A DNA stretch of 64,000 nucleotides from Cristatella mucedo (taxonomy: Eukaryota; Bryozoa; Phylactolaemata; Cristatellidae): the NCBI GenBank assembly GCA_009760855.2, contig WPIO01000029.1:2249501-2313500 (forward strand), read 5' to 3'. Below are positions 12,401-26,105 of the stretch, in pieces. The translations under genes and the position numbers were made by a program. Below the pieces are notes generated by a model. That model had not been told where the DNA came from and made no database searches. It saw only the letters and a program-made list of their open reading frames with translations. The first letter of the stretch is position 1. Every line of letters starts with the position of its first letter.

Positions 12401-15400
12401 GTAAGAAAACCCCAGAGCTAAAATGCACGATTTTATAGAATTATTGTTAACTCATACAAATCATATACGCCGGTGAAGTCTTGTAGGCCCACAGCCCATG
12501 AAGCACGAAAATGTCTCTGGTTAAATCTTAAGCCCGTCCGACGGTGTTCGCATATGTTGGCCCAGCACCCCATATACGCATGTGCGTGCGGGGAGATTTT
12601 TTCTGCGAAAATGCCGCCAAATTCAGTTCAACTTTTGGAATCTCGTCGTGCATCTGATGCGTGGAGGGGTAAATAATGCAAGTTTAACATAATATTGAAG
12701 GTCTTGTTCTCTGACTAATGGAGCAGAAGAAAAGTAAATAGAGCCCAAACAATAGTAGCTAGGGCTGAGAGACTATTTAGAGCTATTCATGCAACTTACC
12801 CTCTTGGATGCTAACACTCTTGCGATTTGCAGGTATGGTAAGAACCGAGTGATTGTAAGGCAGGGAGATATTGGATATCATTATTACCACATCTACTCCG
12901 GCAACATCCATGTTTCGCACGCTCGCGATACGAAATACGTTTTTAGTAGAGGAGCAGCCGTAAAGAAGCTGAGGCGAGGAGACTCGTTTGGGGTACGTGG
13001 TCATCGCATTTACAAGCCAAGCATGTCTGTCTTAGCTGAAGGCTCTATACGATAGAATGCCGATAGAAAATGATAGCGTTTCAATATAGCATCTGGTAAG
13101 TTATTTGAAGATTTTGACGATTCTAAGAAATATTTCAACTTAAGTTCCTCATCTAAAGTGGGATGTGTCGTTTATTGATGTTGGCTTAGTGTAATGAAAG
13201 AGTACCACACTTAGTTTAATTAATTTAACTCCTTAGTTGCTACCGGTGCTGCCACTGGGTTGCAGCAGAAGAAAAAATGGTTAATTTGTAAAATTAACGA
13301 TAGAAAGTTCACTGACGAACTCAACGCAAAGAATGAACTCGAACGCAAACGAACTCAAACGGCAGCGCTAAGCGTGAACACTGTCCATTCTCCGCCACGT
13401 GCAATGGAGATGTCATCAATTTTGCTTTTAAATTTCTCCCAAATATGACAAAATTAAAATTATTCGACTAATTTTTGAGTTAATAGATATGCCGTCACAA
13501 AATTCAGAGTGCGTCTATACGTAAGTTTTATTCATAACAAAAGAATATAATATTAATTATAATAATGATGTGTATCGCCCTCAGGGAAATTTATCTCTTT
13601 CTAGGCACTTAACTCACGCGTCAAAGGAAGCATGACCATATGGTTCGTGGTAGCAAGCACAATTTTAATATTCTTAATATGGTTAGCAGTGACATGCACA
13701 GAGTCAATATTCATATAATGATTAGTGGTACACTCACAATGTCAGCATGCATAAGCACACAAAGGACAAATCGCAAGGACCAAAAAATGGTACGAGAAAA
13801 GCTGCAAAAGAATAGTGACTACAAAGTGTCTGGAGAGTTTATAAAAATATTAGCCTAAATATTGCAAAATCTGGATTAAAGTTTTGTAAACTCGCTTCTC
13901 AGTGTTCATTCAAACTACAATAATGGTTAATAGATTAAAAATGCTTTAAGGAATATTATTACCTGAACCAGTTTAAGATAGAGGCTAGCATGACAATCTA
14001 TATTGATGGCTTGCGAGCCCCAAGCTGGTAATATCGGCAAGCGGCTTTGGTTTTATCTAGGTCTCGCCATTTATAGCTCGCAGCATGATGATCTGTTTTG
14101 TATATCTCTTTCTATCCCTCACCTATGGTAATTTTTAGAATGCAAAGAATTTAGCACGAGAGCGAATGACTACATGCGCAGTGGAAAGAATGAGTAGGTG
14201 CACGTAATAGTCAGAAATCTGAAACTTTACAGTCGCATTAAACTACGCTCATTTATTGGTTTCTTCAGAAACTCACGACCAGCATATGTTTTAACGCACA
14301 GGCTGGTCAAAATCAGCCCTACTTCATGTGCCTTTTCAACATAGTTTATTAATGGTTCCTGTTGTATAAGTATTAGGAACCGCATTTGTCATGATGTCAG
14401 GATTTAATATTTTCACAATGAAAGAAATTCTATGATTCTTAAAACGTAGGATAGATAACGACAGGCTGTTGCGTAGAGTGCAGAAGCTTTAGCTCTGCAG
14501 GTCGTAGACTGTGGAACTCGATTCCACAATTCTTACGCAACGACAACTACTCTCCTACTGCCGACTATGGCTCATCCTTCTCAGCGGTCCTGAGCTGCTA
14601 CTTCCATGCTACTCACTACCTCAACTGCTCTCTTGACTGTGCGATGCTTTCCACTTTCTCTTTGTTGCGTGAGAGGAAGTCTCTTGGCTACCGAATGCGT
14701 ACCGAAAGCCGCTTAGGCAGTGAGTGAGCTACACAAAACTCTCCTGCATAACAACCACATGGTCTTTATGACTTTGTGGAGTTACAGACGGAGATACCTT
14801 ACATTACATTACATAATTTTGAGCATAAATGGGTATAGATGTATCAGGTCCAGGTGACATTGACTGGGATTGGATTCCGCTATCGTCAGCGTACCTGCAG
14901 GTACAAGACTCCTCAACCGTGCTTAGAAGCGCTAGTTCCACCTGCATTGGTCAAGCGGCTGCAAGGTCTGAAATTCTCGAAGTAAATTGCGATCTTGTGA
15001 GTGGAAGACATATTCCGTGCCTGTTCCATACGTTTGCAACCACATTAGCCCAATTTATACTGTACTATATTAGACAATTTAAACTATTCGATGCATGTAC
15101 AATATTTAATAGTATTATAATGTTTAAAAGCTCTCTGAAATGAAAGTTTCTGAAAAATTCTACTTATGCTTTTTCGATTAGTTAACGGCCACTTTTTATA
15201 AATACCACTAATGACCAGCACTTAAAAAAATACCACTAAGTATGTCACTTCCGGTCCGGCCCAAAGACTGCCACCCGAAAGTCTTATCCAGTACAAGTTT
15301 TATGTTTGTAACTTGCACGAGTGTGTCCTAAAGTTATTAGAAGAGAAGCAAGAGAAGCAAGGTATTGGAAGTTATAAGAAGGTCCAAGATTGATAGACAA

Positions 15401-18400
15401 ATTGTCACTGTTGGAAATTTTACCCTTCTTATTTGATTTAAAAGAGCTCATTTTCTGTACACTCTGACAAGACGGTCGGCAGGAACACGGAATGCTCGCC
15501 ACGGAAGACAGTGCATTTCTGCGTAATCGCCAGAGACTGGATGAAATATAAAAAAAATATAATTCATTCTGATAGCGCCCTGAGAGAACTTAATCACTAT
15601 TCAGGCACTTCAAATATGCAACGGAGCTCTACTCCGCGACCTCAGTCGTCAAATACGTTCACCTTGACCTTGGTCGGCGCGAGCACTTTAACAACTGGGC
15701 CAAACCAGCGTGGATGTAGCGCTTATTAAAGTGCAAGTGATACTAGACTTATTGAAACCACCAAGAGAGATATTACTGGGTCTTTACTTGCCACAGGAAC
15801 ATGCCCTAAGTGAAGTGTCTGATGGTCGCCGGACAGCTACCGTCATATGTTCGGAGAACTGCGAGCTCCTTGTCATCGACGATGACGACATTGAAAGAAC
15901 TGGACTAAGAAAGTTTATTATTGCTAAACAAAACAAGCGCTTTGAGCTCCTTCGGTAAGTAGCTGTCATATGTATTGACGTCTAACTCAGGAATGCGTAC
16001 CGAAAGCCGCTTAGGCTGTGAGTGCGCTATACAAAACTCTCCTGCGTAACACCCACATGGTCTTTATGACTTTGTGGAGCTACTGACGGAGATACAAGGA
16101 AGTCGTAAGAATGAAAGCGTGCAAAATAAGTGATATTTAAGTTGGGGCGCAGGACGGCTAGAGAAGATGTCTCGTAGTCGGTAGCAGTAGAGAGGCTGAC
16201 GTCGTTACTAAAAAATTGTGGCGGAGAACTCCACAGTCTAACAGTCTCGAAGTGGAAGAAGGGAACAACTAATTTACGGTGAGAGATTATCCACCTTATG
16301 CGGTGAGGATTCTGAAACTGGTGCACAAGCTCAGCTACGCATGAAAGAGCCAGGCCGTGGTGAGCCTAACGAATTAGATTAAGAATTTTATTTGGCATCA
16401 GCTGATCAACTAAAAGCAATTGTAACTCATGCAGCGAGTGAGTCATTTCTAAATGTCATGCATTATAAGATCCACCTAGCGGCCAAATTTACAATACAAT
16501 TTGTAAGCTTACTGGTTAATCGATAGCGCTACAATTAATTTGCTGATTTGCAGATGCCAAGCTTGTAGAAAACTATTGAGTGAATAATAATAACAATAAT
16601 AATCCTTGCGTATAGTGCCCTAAGAAACGCAAAGTTCTGTATAGGTGCCGTACAGCTCACCGCAAGAGAAATAACAACCTGAGTTAATGACAAGCAACGT
16701 ATCGCGTGTAGGCAAACATGCAAAAGTACGCGAAAAGAAATCGGGGACAGCTGGTTATTAGGTACCCTGTTTAATAATATGCATTGAATCGTACACTAGA
16801 AAGCGCGTAAAGCACACGGGAACAGTAGGACAAGTTCACCGGGGACAAGGAAAGCTGACCGGAAATGATGAATTTTTAGCTGATACATTACTATACTACT
16901 AAGAAGCATGTGGATCGATGTAATAATAATACATTTGCATAACGCCTTCGGAGAATTGAATATTTTTCTAGGCACTTTACAGATGCATCATAGAACGCAT
17001 TACCAGTGATTTGGTAATGGTTTCGATGCAGCATTTTAAGGTGATCACCCAGGAGGTAAGGTGCTCGCTCTTGACGTCCGAGATTGTGGATCCCAATCCT
17101 GCAGTAGTCGATATTTTATTGCCAACTGCAAGCGGTGATAATAGCCGTTAAGGTTCTTCTATCTCTATGAAAATAAGGTTATTAAATCAACTGATATTTA
17201 AATTTATTGCATGCTTAATGTGTTATTCTGTTGCATTTCGATTTTTAAAACCGCCTAAAACCTCATAAATTAATCTATTCCAGTGGTTATAGAGAAAACA
17301 TAGTTTAAAACGGTACTGCACCCTTACCATACAGGCTTTACAATGAGGCTAAATACTGCTAGAAAATCAATAGAAATTTGGTAATAAGGCTTACAAAAAC
17401 ATTTGAAAGCACAAACCAAACGATCATGCTCAGCAAGTGTGAAAAACCACCTGAGAATTTAATTATAGCAATATTAATACAATACATTTGTACAGCGTAC
17501 TTATAGAAAATGACCTTTTTCTAAGCACTTTACATTTGCAGCGAAAGAAGCATGATCGAATGGTCAATGACAGCATGCTCTGCTACAAAAAACATAGCAT
17601 GATTAGAGATTACATTCACATGATCAGCATGCAAATATGTTCAGTGGCAGCATACGCAGTGTCAGCATGCATAAGCACACAAAGGACGAATCACATGGAC
17701 CCATTAAATGCTGCGATAATAAACCCCGCCTCGGGATAGTACAACCCTATGTCGGACACTGAGTCATGCACAGATTGGCACATAAATATTAAATGGAGCA
17801 AGATCATTGCAGATAGTGACCATAGCTGGAAGCGAGTTTCCAGATTTCTGGTGCATACGAGCAGAAGACTTGATCATCAAAATATTTCAATTTAGCTCGA
17901 GGGACGGCGAGATGACAAAATGCTGAGAAACGGGTGGTGCGGGAGCAGACATGAGAACCAGCGAGGTCGGATTGGTGGAGGCCCGGCGAGTGGGTGAAGT
18001 GATGGGTGAAGCCAAGCAAAGGATCTTGAAATAGATTCGATGCTTAATAGAGAGCAAGTGAAGCTCAGATAAAAGTGGGATGATGAGGCAACTACGACGT
18101 TTACGACAGATAGGATAAACCGCTGATTTTGTGCACCAGTTGCCGACGCATAAGGGCACAGATAGGAAGTCCCGAATAAAGGGTCTTTAAGTAATCTGTG
18201 CATGCACTAGTTTGGCGTTCGTTTCTCTGGCTTAGCTGCCCTTAATGTCGGCGATATTCCGCAGCTGAAAGTTGGCTGACATGACGGTGGAGTCAGAGTG
18301 CTAATAAAATGATAAGTGATTTTAGAACAGTACGCCTAGATAGCGGGTAGACGGCCCTGATAGATGAGCTATTCTTGAGGGTGAGTTTGTCCAACTTTAG

Positions 18401-21400
18401 GGTGATAGTATGCTTACCCGTGACTAATAAGTTGGTCTTACTGTCGTTAAGCTTCACAAGTTAGCAGCCATGCAAATATAAATGACAGAGATGCATGCTG
18501 CAAGAAAGATAAGTGAGTCGTATGCAGAGCGAGGCTGAGAAACGTCAGAGGACATGTAGAATTTTGAGTGTCATCAGCTTAGAAATGAACGCCTAAATTG
18601 CTTTTTGCGATGTCATCAGTCAGGGGGAGAGTATAGATAGGGAAAAAAGAAGGGGGCCTAAGAGGGTAAGATACGTAAGAATTTATCTTGTCTTAAGGGT
18701 CTTGAGGTTTTGCGATTCACAGGTTATTTTAGAGGAGGAGGTGGGCACACACTGTAGATTGAATGAGATCTGCATGTGGTCAGATAAGCAGGATTTGGTA
18801 ATAATTGGTGATGAAAAAGTGCAGTTGTATGAGAAAATCTGGTCGAGTGTGTGACCATTGATATGAGTAGGGCTATGCACATGAGCCACAAGAGACAATG
18901 AGTCAGTCAATGCACGAAATTCGGTGCTGAAAGCAAGTTATCAAAGTGAACGTTGAAATCCCCCATAACGAGGAAGGATCGATTTCTTGCACACAGAATC
19001 GAAATGAGATCAGAGAAATCTGAGATAAAGGAGGAGTTGGTACCTGGTGGGCGATGGACTACTGCCACTATCGGTAGCTTGTTTTCGGGTGAGACCAGGA
19101 CAATTGATTCAAAAGACTGCTTCGAGGGTACCGCAAATGGCTTGAAGTTGAATTTCGAGCGCACGATAATAGCAACTCCACCTCCAGTTTTGATTGATCT
19201 AGGGGTGTGAAAGAACGAGAAACCAGATGGAGTAGCGTCTTTAATTGTCGGGCAGTTTATCGATTTCAGCCAAGTTTCAGTTTGGGCAAGCAGGTCGATA
19301 CCATTTTCAGAAATAAGGTCGTTTATTACTAGATGTTTATTGCACATTGAGCGAGGATTCCAAAGGCAAGCGTTAAGTCTGGCCGATTGGGTTACAACAG
19401 GCCTGATGACCACTAAGTTAGAGAGATTTACAGTGACGCATGCGGGGGAGCGTGCTAAGCGGTTCGAGACAATGCTAGGAATACCAAACGAGCGGCGTCT
19501 GAGCTGGCGGTTCTGGCCACCGTGGCGGCTACGGGGTGCTTTCCTTTTGTTAATGCATAGTTCATGAATCTTAGCAACAACATTAATATCTAGGAATGCA
19601 TTTTATATACGATGACGAAGCGATAGCAGCTGCTGAAGATCATAACTAACAACTAGGTTACTAGCCGCCGGCGTAGCTAAGGCAGCCGCCGACGTGGGAG
19701 ACCCATCAGCCCGAAGCGATAAGCGTTGATATGTCCACAAGCGCGTAATTTCTTACGCTCTACGGTCAAATAACAATCAGAATAACTTTAAACAGGTCTT
19801 AGCTGTATCGTTTCCGTATACGATGTTCGCAAGAACTTCGGTTTTCGGAAGAATTCTGCAACGAACACGAACGCACGTTAGAGCGCTCTATGTCAGGAGG
19901 CGAGGATTAGGAAAATTTAATGCTGAGTTCAGTAAGATGTTGGTACAATGTAGTCTCTAATTCAATAATGTCTAGTAAGTAAACTCTACGTTACAGTAAT
20001 TATTCCCTAATCCAGGAAGGGATTGAACGTTATGACTAGTTCCCCTGAATAGGTCTTCTGAATAAAATAACTTTTAAATGTTCCTCGATTATGTAAAAAA
20101 CTGCGTGTCCATTATTTTCAAGAAATAATAAATCCATTGAAACTCTGGGGACAGTCAGTCACAAAAATATAAGGAAGTCGGCTTGTCTGTCAGTGCTAAG
20201 TTGATCTGAAAGCGAATCCTCTGATTGACACAGATCAAGTACATTCAAACAGAGCCATCTACAATGAAGTTTATATGGTACTACCGTCCCTACCGGAGTG
20301 GTAATCGACAAGTGTGCAAGAAAATATTGTTGATAAAAACAAAGGCTGACTAATCCAACAGCCTTAACATATAGCGGCTGAAGAGCCTTGGTGGCTATCA
20401 ATCCACTCGCTGTAGGCAATCGAGTTTTGTCTGCTGCTGCAATTGAACCGACGATCTGGTTTGTGAAGAGCTAGCACCTTACACTAGGCTAAGACGCAGG
20501 GAATTTAGGATTACTCGGCTTGACGACAACAAATCTTTCATCCATAGATAATATTGCACTAAGGAACTCCACCGTATCATTTTGTCTTCTCCATTTTATT
20601 GTTCCAGTAGCTAATTTTCCTATATGCCTTGGTAGATCCTTTCCGCCTTTTCAACAGCTGCCAGACAGCGTCATATGGAAGCTGTGTCTAAATGGCACAA
20701 ACGAGCATTATTCTTATGGCAAGATAATGGTGCCTGATGCAAGGATGAATGACTTCGTTTACTTCGTGCAGAAGGTACGTACACAAGGGGTGAACTCTCG
20801 GCGACCTACTCCCTGGTGCGCCTCTGGCTAATGCCGATGGCGCCGCCAGGCGGCAATGGTTGCATTTCATTTTCAATGTCAGGGATCGTGCGACGTATGC
20901 AGGCCCGTAGGGCTGAGCGGCTGCTCCAGCTACCAGCGAGCTTTGCAGCCGCAGAGCCTGCTCGACGCCTATCAGCAGCACTGCCAAATGAGCGAGAGAC
21001 ACGAGGACGACGAGCTCTTAAAGAAAGACTGGCGACCCGACTCGTATTACCACGACAAGCTTGCCGAAATTAAGTCGCGCTTCGAGAAGAACCTGGGCCT
21101 ACTAAGAGAAGCGTCGCTAACCTTTGTAGATCCGTCTGGCCTTAGGCGAGTGACGCTCGCTGCTGCACGCTTTCTACTCGTCGCGCCCGTCGCGCCTGCC
21201 TTTCGGAGGCGCTGCGGGACTCGATCGCCAATCCTTCAACGTTTGAATAGGGTCCGGGGCAGCACGATCAACGTTTTAAAGCAGCTGATGATCGCTAACA
21301 AAAGGTGCCCTGCTGCCGCTGCTGCAGCCACTCCAGCAGCAGCAGCGGCGGCGGCGGCGGTGCTTCCGGCGACTGAAGCCAGCGGCCCGACGCCGATAGC

Positions 21401-22629
21401 GCCTACTAGGAGGTCGAGCAAGGAGTCGGCAACTAGCCAGGAGGCAATGAGCAAATCCGAGCTCAACGTCCCGGTTTTCCACTTTCGCCAGATGCCCAGC
21501 TCAGAAAAGGAAGTGTTCAGCGATGGAGCACTGGTGAGAGTGCGGCAAGTGGACCCCGGCGATTGCTTTGTAAGTGATCGGTCGGCAACGACAATGAGCC
21601 CGGGAGATTTAATTAAGGGGCGCGGCGGCGGCGGCCGCTGCTGGGTTTTAAGAAGAGAGCTGGGTTTTAAGAGAGCCCTGAAAAGCGCCGCCCGTTCGTC
21701 TTGTCGCTGTGTCCAGCACCACCGCTCGTCGCGCGCGGAGCTTTATCGCTAGCTCTTTTCTAGCGCGCGGCCAAACTACCACAGCTTTTGTCTCGACGCA
21801 GGCGGGGAGCTACAATTTGGATAGCTCTTCAATGCGGCTTACTGGGCTCCTTTCTCGAGCTCGTTCTGCCGATGGATGGCGCAGCGTTCTTCGCTGGGGA
21901 CCCGCGCGACGCGTGCGTGCGCGGTGTGCCGTCGTTTGCAGGGGCTAAGCGGTCTGTGGGGCAGCTCAATCTACGTGCAAGTAGTCAGCCGCGGTTGTGA
22001 CGTCATCAGGCTTCCCACACCGTTGCTCGCGGAAATTGCGGACGCGGAAGTGGTGAAGAAAATTAAGGCGTACATTGCACTTGAGAGGGTGCAACCGGAC
22101 GAAATTCTGGGTAAATTTTGAAATCACATTATCGATTGCGCCATGTATAGGATGCTCTCGAACGAAGTGTTCGCTCGACGGGCTTGAAATGGGGCGCTTT
22201 GAGTCGGCCTCTTTTCTTGGGCTCATCTAAATGTGACGAAAGTAATGTAATTAAACTGAAGGCAAATGTGGAGTTTGAGATCTGAAGTCACTTTAAGCAA
22301 CAACATTCAACCCTTTCCTCACGCTCTCTCCCACAGGAGATAAGCAGTAGACGGCGTTTCCGGGAGATCGCATGCAGCATCTCGGTGCGAGTGACGTTTC
22401 TTAACACAAGTAAGGGAGAGACGTGCAGCAAAATCTACAATGTTAGTTCTACCCATCGAGCCGGCCAAGAATTGCTCTCGGAATAGGGGGCATTTATCTA
22501 TGCATTAAACGAAAAAGTAACTAGGAATCAGGCCCGGACCGTAAGTGGCTGTCGCTAGACGGCTGCGCCTCTACGTGCACGCTGCAGTTGGGCAAGGTTT
22601 GACTTTACATCATATATATATATGAATAT

Positions 22630-22675
<46 letters not shown>

Positions 22676-25600
22676 GTGGCGTACCGAAGGGGGCCAATGT
22701 CCGGGGCGCTGGATCAGAGGGGGCGCCTAATGCTGAGGGACGTTATCTGTGTAGTTCGTCCCAGGGAGCACACACACTATACAAATAAATAAATAAATCA
22801 ATATATAAATACGCGTTTACCCCTCTATATCAGTCACGCACTAAAGTAATGACTGGAAACAATCAGTGAGAGTAGAAGTTGAAAGCACGTTGGAAAAATT
22901 TAATTGGACTTGGGGCTAGTCGGGTATCGGCTAAACATATTGCTGCGTATTGAGGCTTGCGCTTGCTTACGGCAGGGAAAGGCGGGAGCGGTGAGCTTGG
23001 GCTGCGAAGATATCGCTAGATTAAGATGCCGCGTTCAAGACAGTTAGCAGTCGCGTCTGACTAGACTGAAACGCAGCGATCATCGCGAACGTAAGCGAGG
23101 AGCGCTCTAAATAATGTGGAGCAAAATGATTGCAACTTGCTCTTCTAAAATGGCTGTTTCTTGCCAATTTCCCTCGATAATATTCGTGAGCTGCTTTGGG
23201 TGGTGGGCGGTGATAGATTGCGATTTGCATGCATGAGTGGGTCCTCGAAATTTTAATACGACCTATCGAACTCTACCGCAGCCGATCACGTAGCGAGAGG
23301 CAGCGGTAGAGTTCGGAAGGAAGTGAGGAAGAGCGAAATGAGCGGCGGTAGTAGATAGTAGTAGTAGCGGTAGTAGACCGGTGGAAGTAGAGCGAAGATT
23401 AGAAGGGCGAGCGCGTATGGGAGCGATAGCGAAGCGCTAATGTTTTGCAGAGTTGGCCTAAGCGGCTATCGACTTTTCAGGAGCCGGTTTTCTGGAAAAG
23501 ATGTTTTGGAAAAGTTTCAAGCGCGAAGTCCTTCACGATGTGCAGGAGAGAAAGCGACAAGTTGCAGCCATCAAAGCCACGAAGTATCCGCACAGCAACC
23601 CTCGCCCGCTGATGGCGTGCTCGCGAGCGAGACGAGCCGGACCCGATACTGCCGGTCGGTCGCGGCCTCGATGGTCGCCCGTTGCGTGGCGGCCGGGAAG
23701 TTTTCGTCCGCCGAGAATCCACTCTGCCGCGCAGCGACATTTAGGCGTCGCCGTTTTCCTTTTCATTCAGAGATGCCTCGTCGAACCCGCGCGGCCACTC
23801 GCCTACGCACGTTCGTGCACGGCGAGGAGCGCCGAGGTTCCGCCTGGGGGAGTGCGACTGCAGGGGTGGCGACGAATCCACCTCCGCCGCCGACACCGCA
23901 GTCGCGCCAGCTGGCTCGTCGATCTAGCGGACCGGCCTCCGCGTCTCCGCGAGAGCTCACGCCGATGGCGTCCCGTAGCCGAGTAGTCGCAGCCGAGTCC
24001 GGCTCGCTCGGCTGCGGGCAAAGCTGCAGCAGCTTAGCGACGCAGCAGCCCCAGCTCAGCCGAGCTCGCGGCGGCGAGAGCGGCGGCGTTGAGGCCGCCG
24101 CGCCCGGCAGAGGAGCAGCAGCGGAGCAGCTCACGTGCGAGCAGCAGCGCACGCCGCCGCCGGAGCGTCGCCGCCGAAAGCTGCGCGACTTCGCCGAGCG
24201 AGCCAGAAAGCGAGAGCTCAGCGAGGAGCTGATGCGCGGCGTCGACGCGGCGGCTGCCCGAAGTGACGCCCGGCTCACGCAGTGCGTAGCCAAACTGTTC
24301 GAGGACTCGATGCGTCGGCCGCGGCCGACGGACGCCGGAGACGGTTAGTAAATGGTGAATGTGGATGTGATGAATGAATGTGAATGGTGAAATGTGGTGA
24401 AGGCGCTGGGGCTATCGAGCTCGTTCCCCCTTCCAGGAGGATTCCAGAGAAGCTGCGCTGGCTCTCTTAGAGCAGAACAAGCCGGGAGCGAAAAGCGGAG
24501 AATGCGCAAGTTCGAGCTGTGGCTGTGGGCTTAACTTCGCTGGAAGCTTAAGTTGAGCGCCGCCGTCAGTGTCGACGTCTGAGACTCATAAGTTGCAGGC
24601 TAATCCTTGCCCACTTTGTAGTTCTTTGTAGTTCTAAGATCGAAGAAGCATTTAGAAAAGTGGAGATGATGAATCTGTGCATGCCGTCACTAACCGTACT
24701 TGTATACTTACCATGTGCACGTCACCCCTAACGATGTTATTCTTTTGTTTATTGAGCATGCTACGACTATGTAATGTATCTCCGTCTGTAACTCCACAAA
24801 GTCATAAAGACCATGTGGGTGTTACGCAGGAGAGTTTTGTATAGCGCACTCACAGCCTAAGCGGCTTTCGGTACGAATTCGGTAGCCAACAGACTCCCTC
24901 TCACGCAACAAAGAGAAAGTGGGAAGCATAGCAGAGTCAGGAGAGCAGTTGAGGTAGTGAGTAGCAGGGAAGTAGCAGCTCAGGACCACTGAAAAGGATG
25001 AGCCATAGTCGGCAGCAGGAGAGTAGTTGTCGTAAACTGAAGACTAAACATTCGATGGCGTTTCCTTTGCAGTAAATGTAAAGTGTCTAGTAATGAGTTC
25101 TCTGAGGGCGCTATATCAAATGTATTATTAGTACAATTTATAACCTAAAATTATCGCTCATCGACCGTGGATTTAGCTGGCCAGAGTGGCCGAGAGTGGC
25201 TTGAACACGAGAGTCGAGAGACATCATCCGTCCACGGTCTCTGACGGTCGGACTGCAAATACGGAGAAGCTAGCAAATGGCATGGTCCATGATCTGCCGT
25301 ACGGAAAACTTCCGTGCGGTGGCCTTGTAAACCACTGTTTGTCTCTATTGCAGCCAGCGGGAGTCGGTGAGCAGTACCGTGAAGCCGAAATGCTAGACAG
25401 TCCACGTTCTCCAAGTTTATCCATGTCATAGCCACGTCTCTCAGTCAGCCGATCGAATGACTGCAAAAGCAGCTCAACTTCACCAAGGTCTATTAAGATG
25501 CCTCATAGTAAATTTGACAAGCGGTGCAACCATCAAATAGAAGATAGTGTAGACACAGTTGAACATTTGCCTTGGGATTCGTTTGATCTGCTCCCCCCCA

Positions 25601-26072
25601 CGAGCCGATCGACACAAGACAATTTTTCCTACGGATAAGGTGCGCCTGATTTTTGTGGTGCTATCCTAGAAATATATTTTCTCTTGGATTTTCGTATTTG
25701 GTATACAATTGACACTGTGTACTAGCCTGGCTCAGATCAGGAAGATGTTTCTGCAGCTGCTAACATTAAGTATCAACATAGAAGCTTGGCTAAATTCGGC
25801 GCTTTAGATTGCATTCGCGTATTCCTGTTTCTCATAAGCAAGATCTGTCGTTACTCTGATAACGAAGACTGCGACTAGTGAAAGAGCATGTGACAGAGTT
25901 TGCGACAGAGTGAAAAATATCAGAAGAAAACTTACAGAATATGGGATTAGAGCATCACAATTCCCATGCATGTCTGGCATGTGAAGGTCATACCGGTTGC
26001 ATTAGTGCATGCGCATTTGCAAGGGCGAAGGGCAAACATTTTGAAGCCTCGAGCACGTCTCGCCTCGAGCTC

Positions 26073-26105
<33 letters not shown>

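Larger units (their letters stand above)
8443..12830. other. Intron 7 of the CNBD2-like gene
   Basis: 4.4 kb intron. It contains G-runs at 8443-8456 and 8746-8758, a family A SINE at 9601-9742 and a family A LINE 3' fragment at 11310-11925. The remainder shows no coding signal or recognised repeat. Confidence 0.6.

Noticed and set aside
18953-19567. + strand ORFs of 75-85 codons
   Set aside because: They are antisense to the LINE A endonuclease domain.
22673-22760. Possible end of a DNA transposon (cagtggcgtaccgaagggg)
   Set aside because: I could not find a matching inverted terminus or target duplication nearby.
25151-25466. Overlapping ORFs on both strands near 25.2-25.4 kb
   Set aside because: They have no splice signals or family motifs, their frames disagree, and they follow immediately after a LINE tail.
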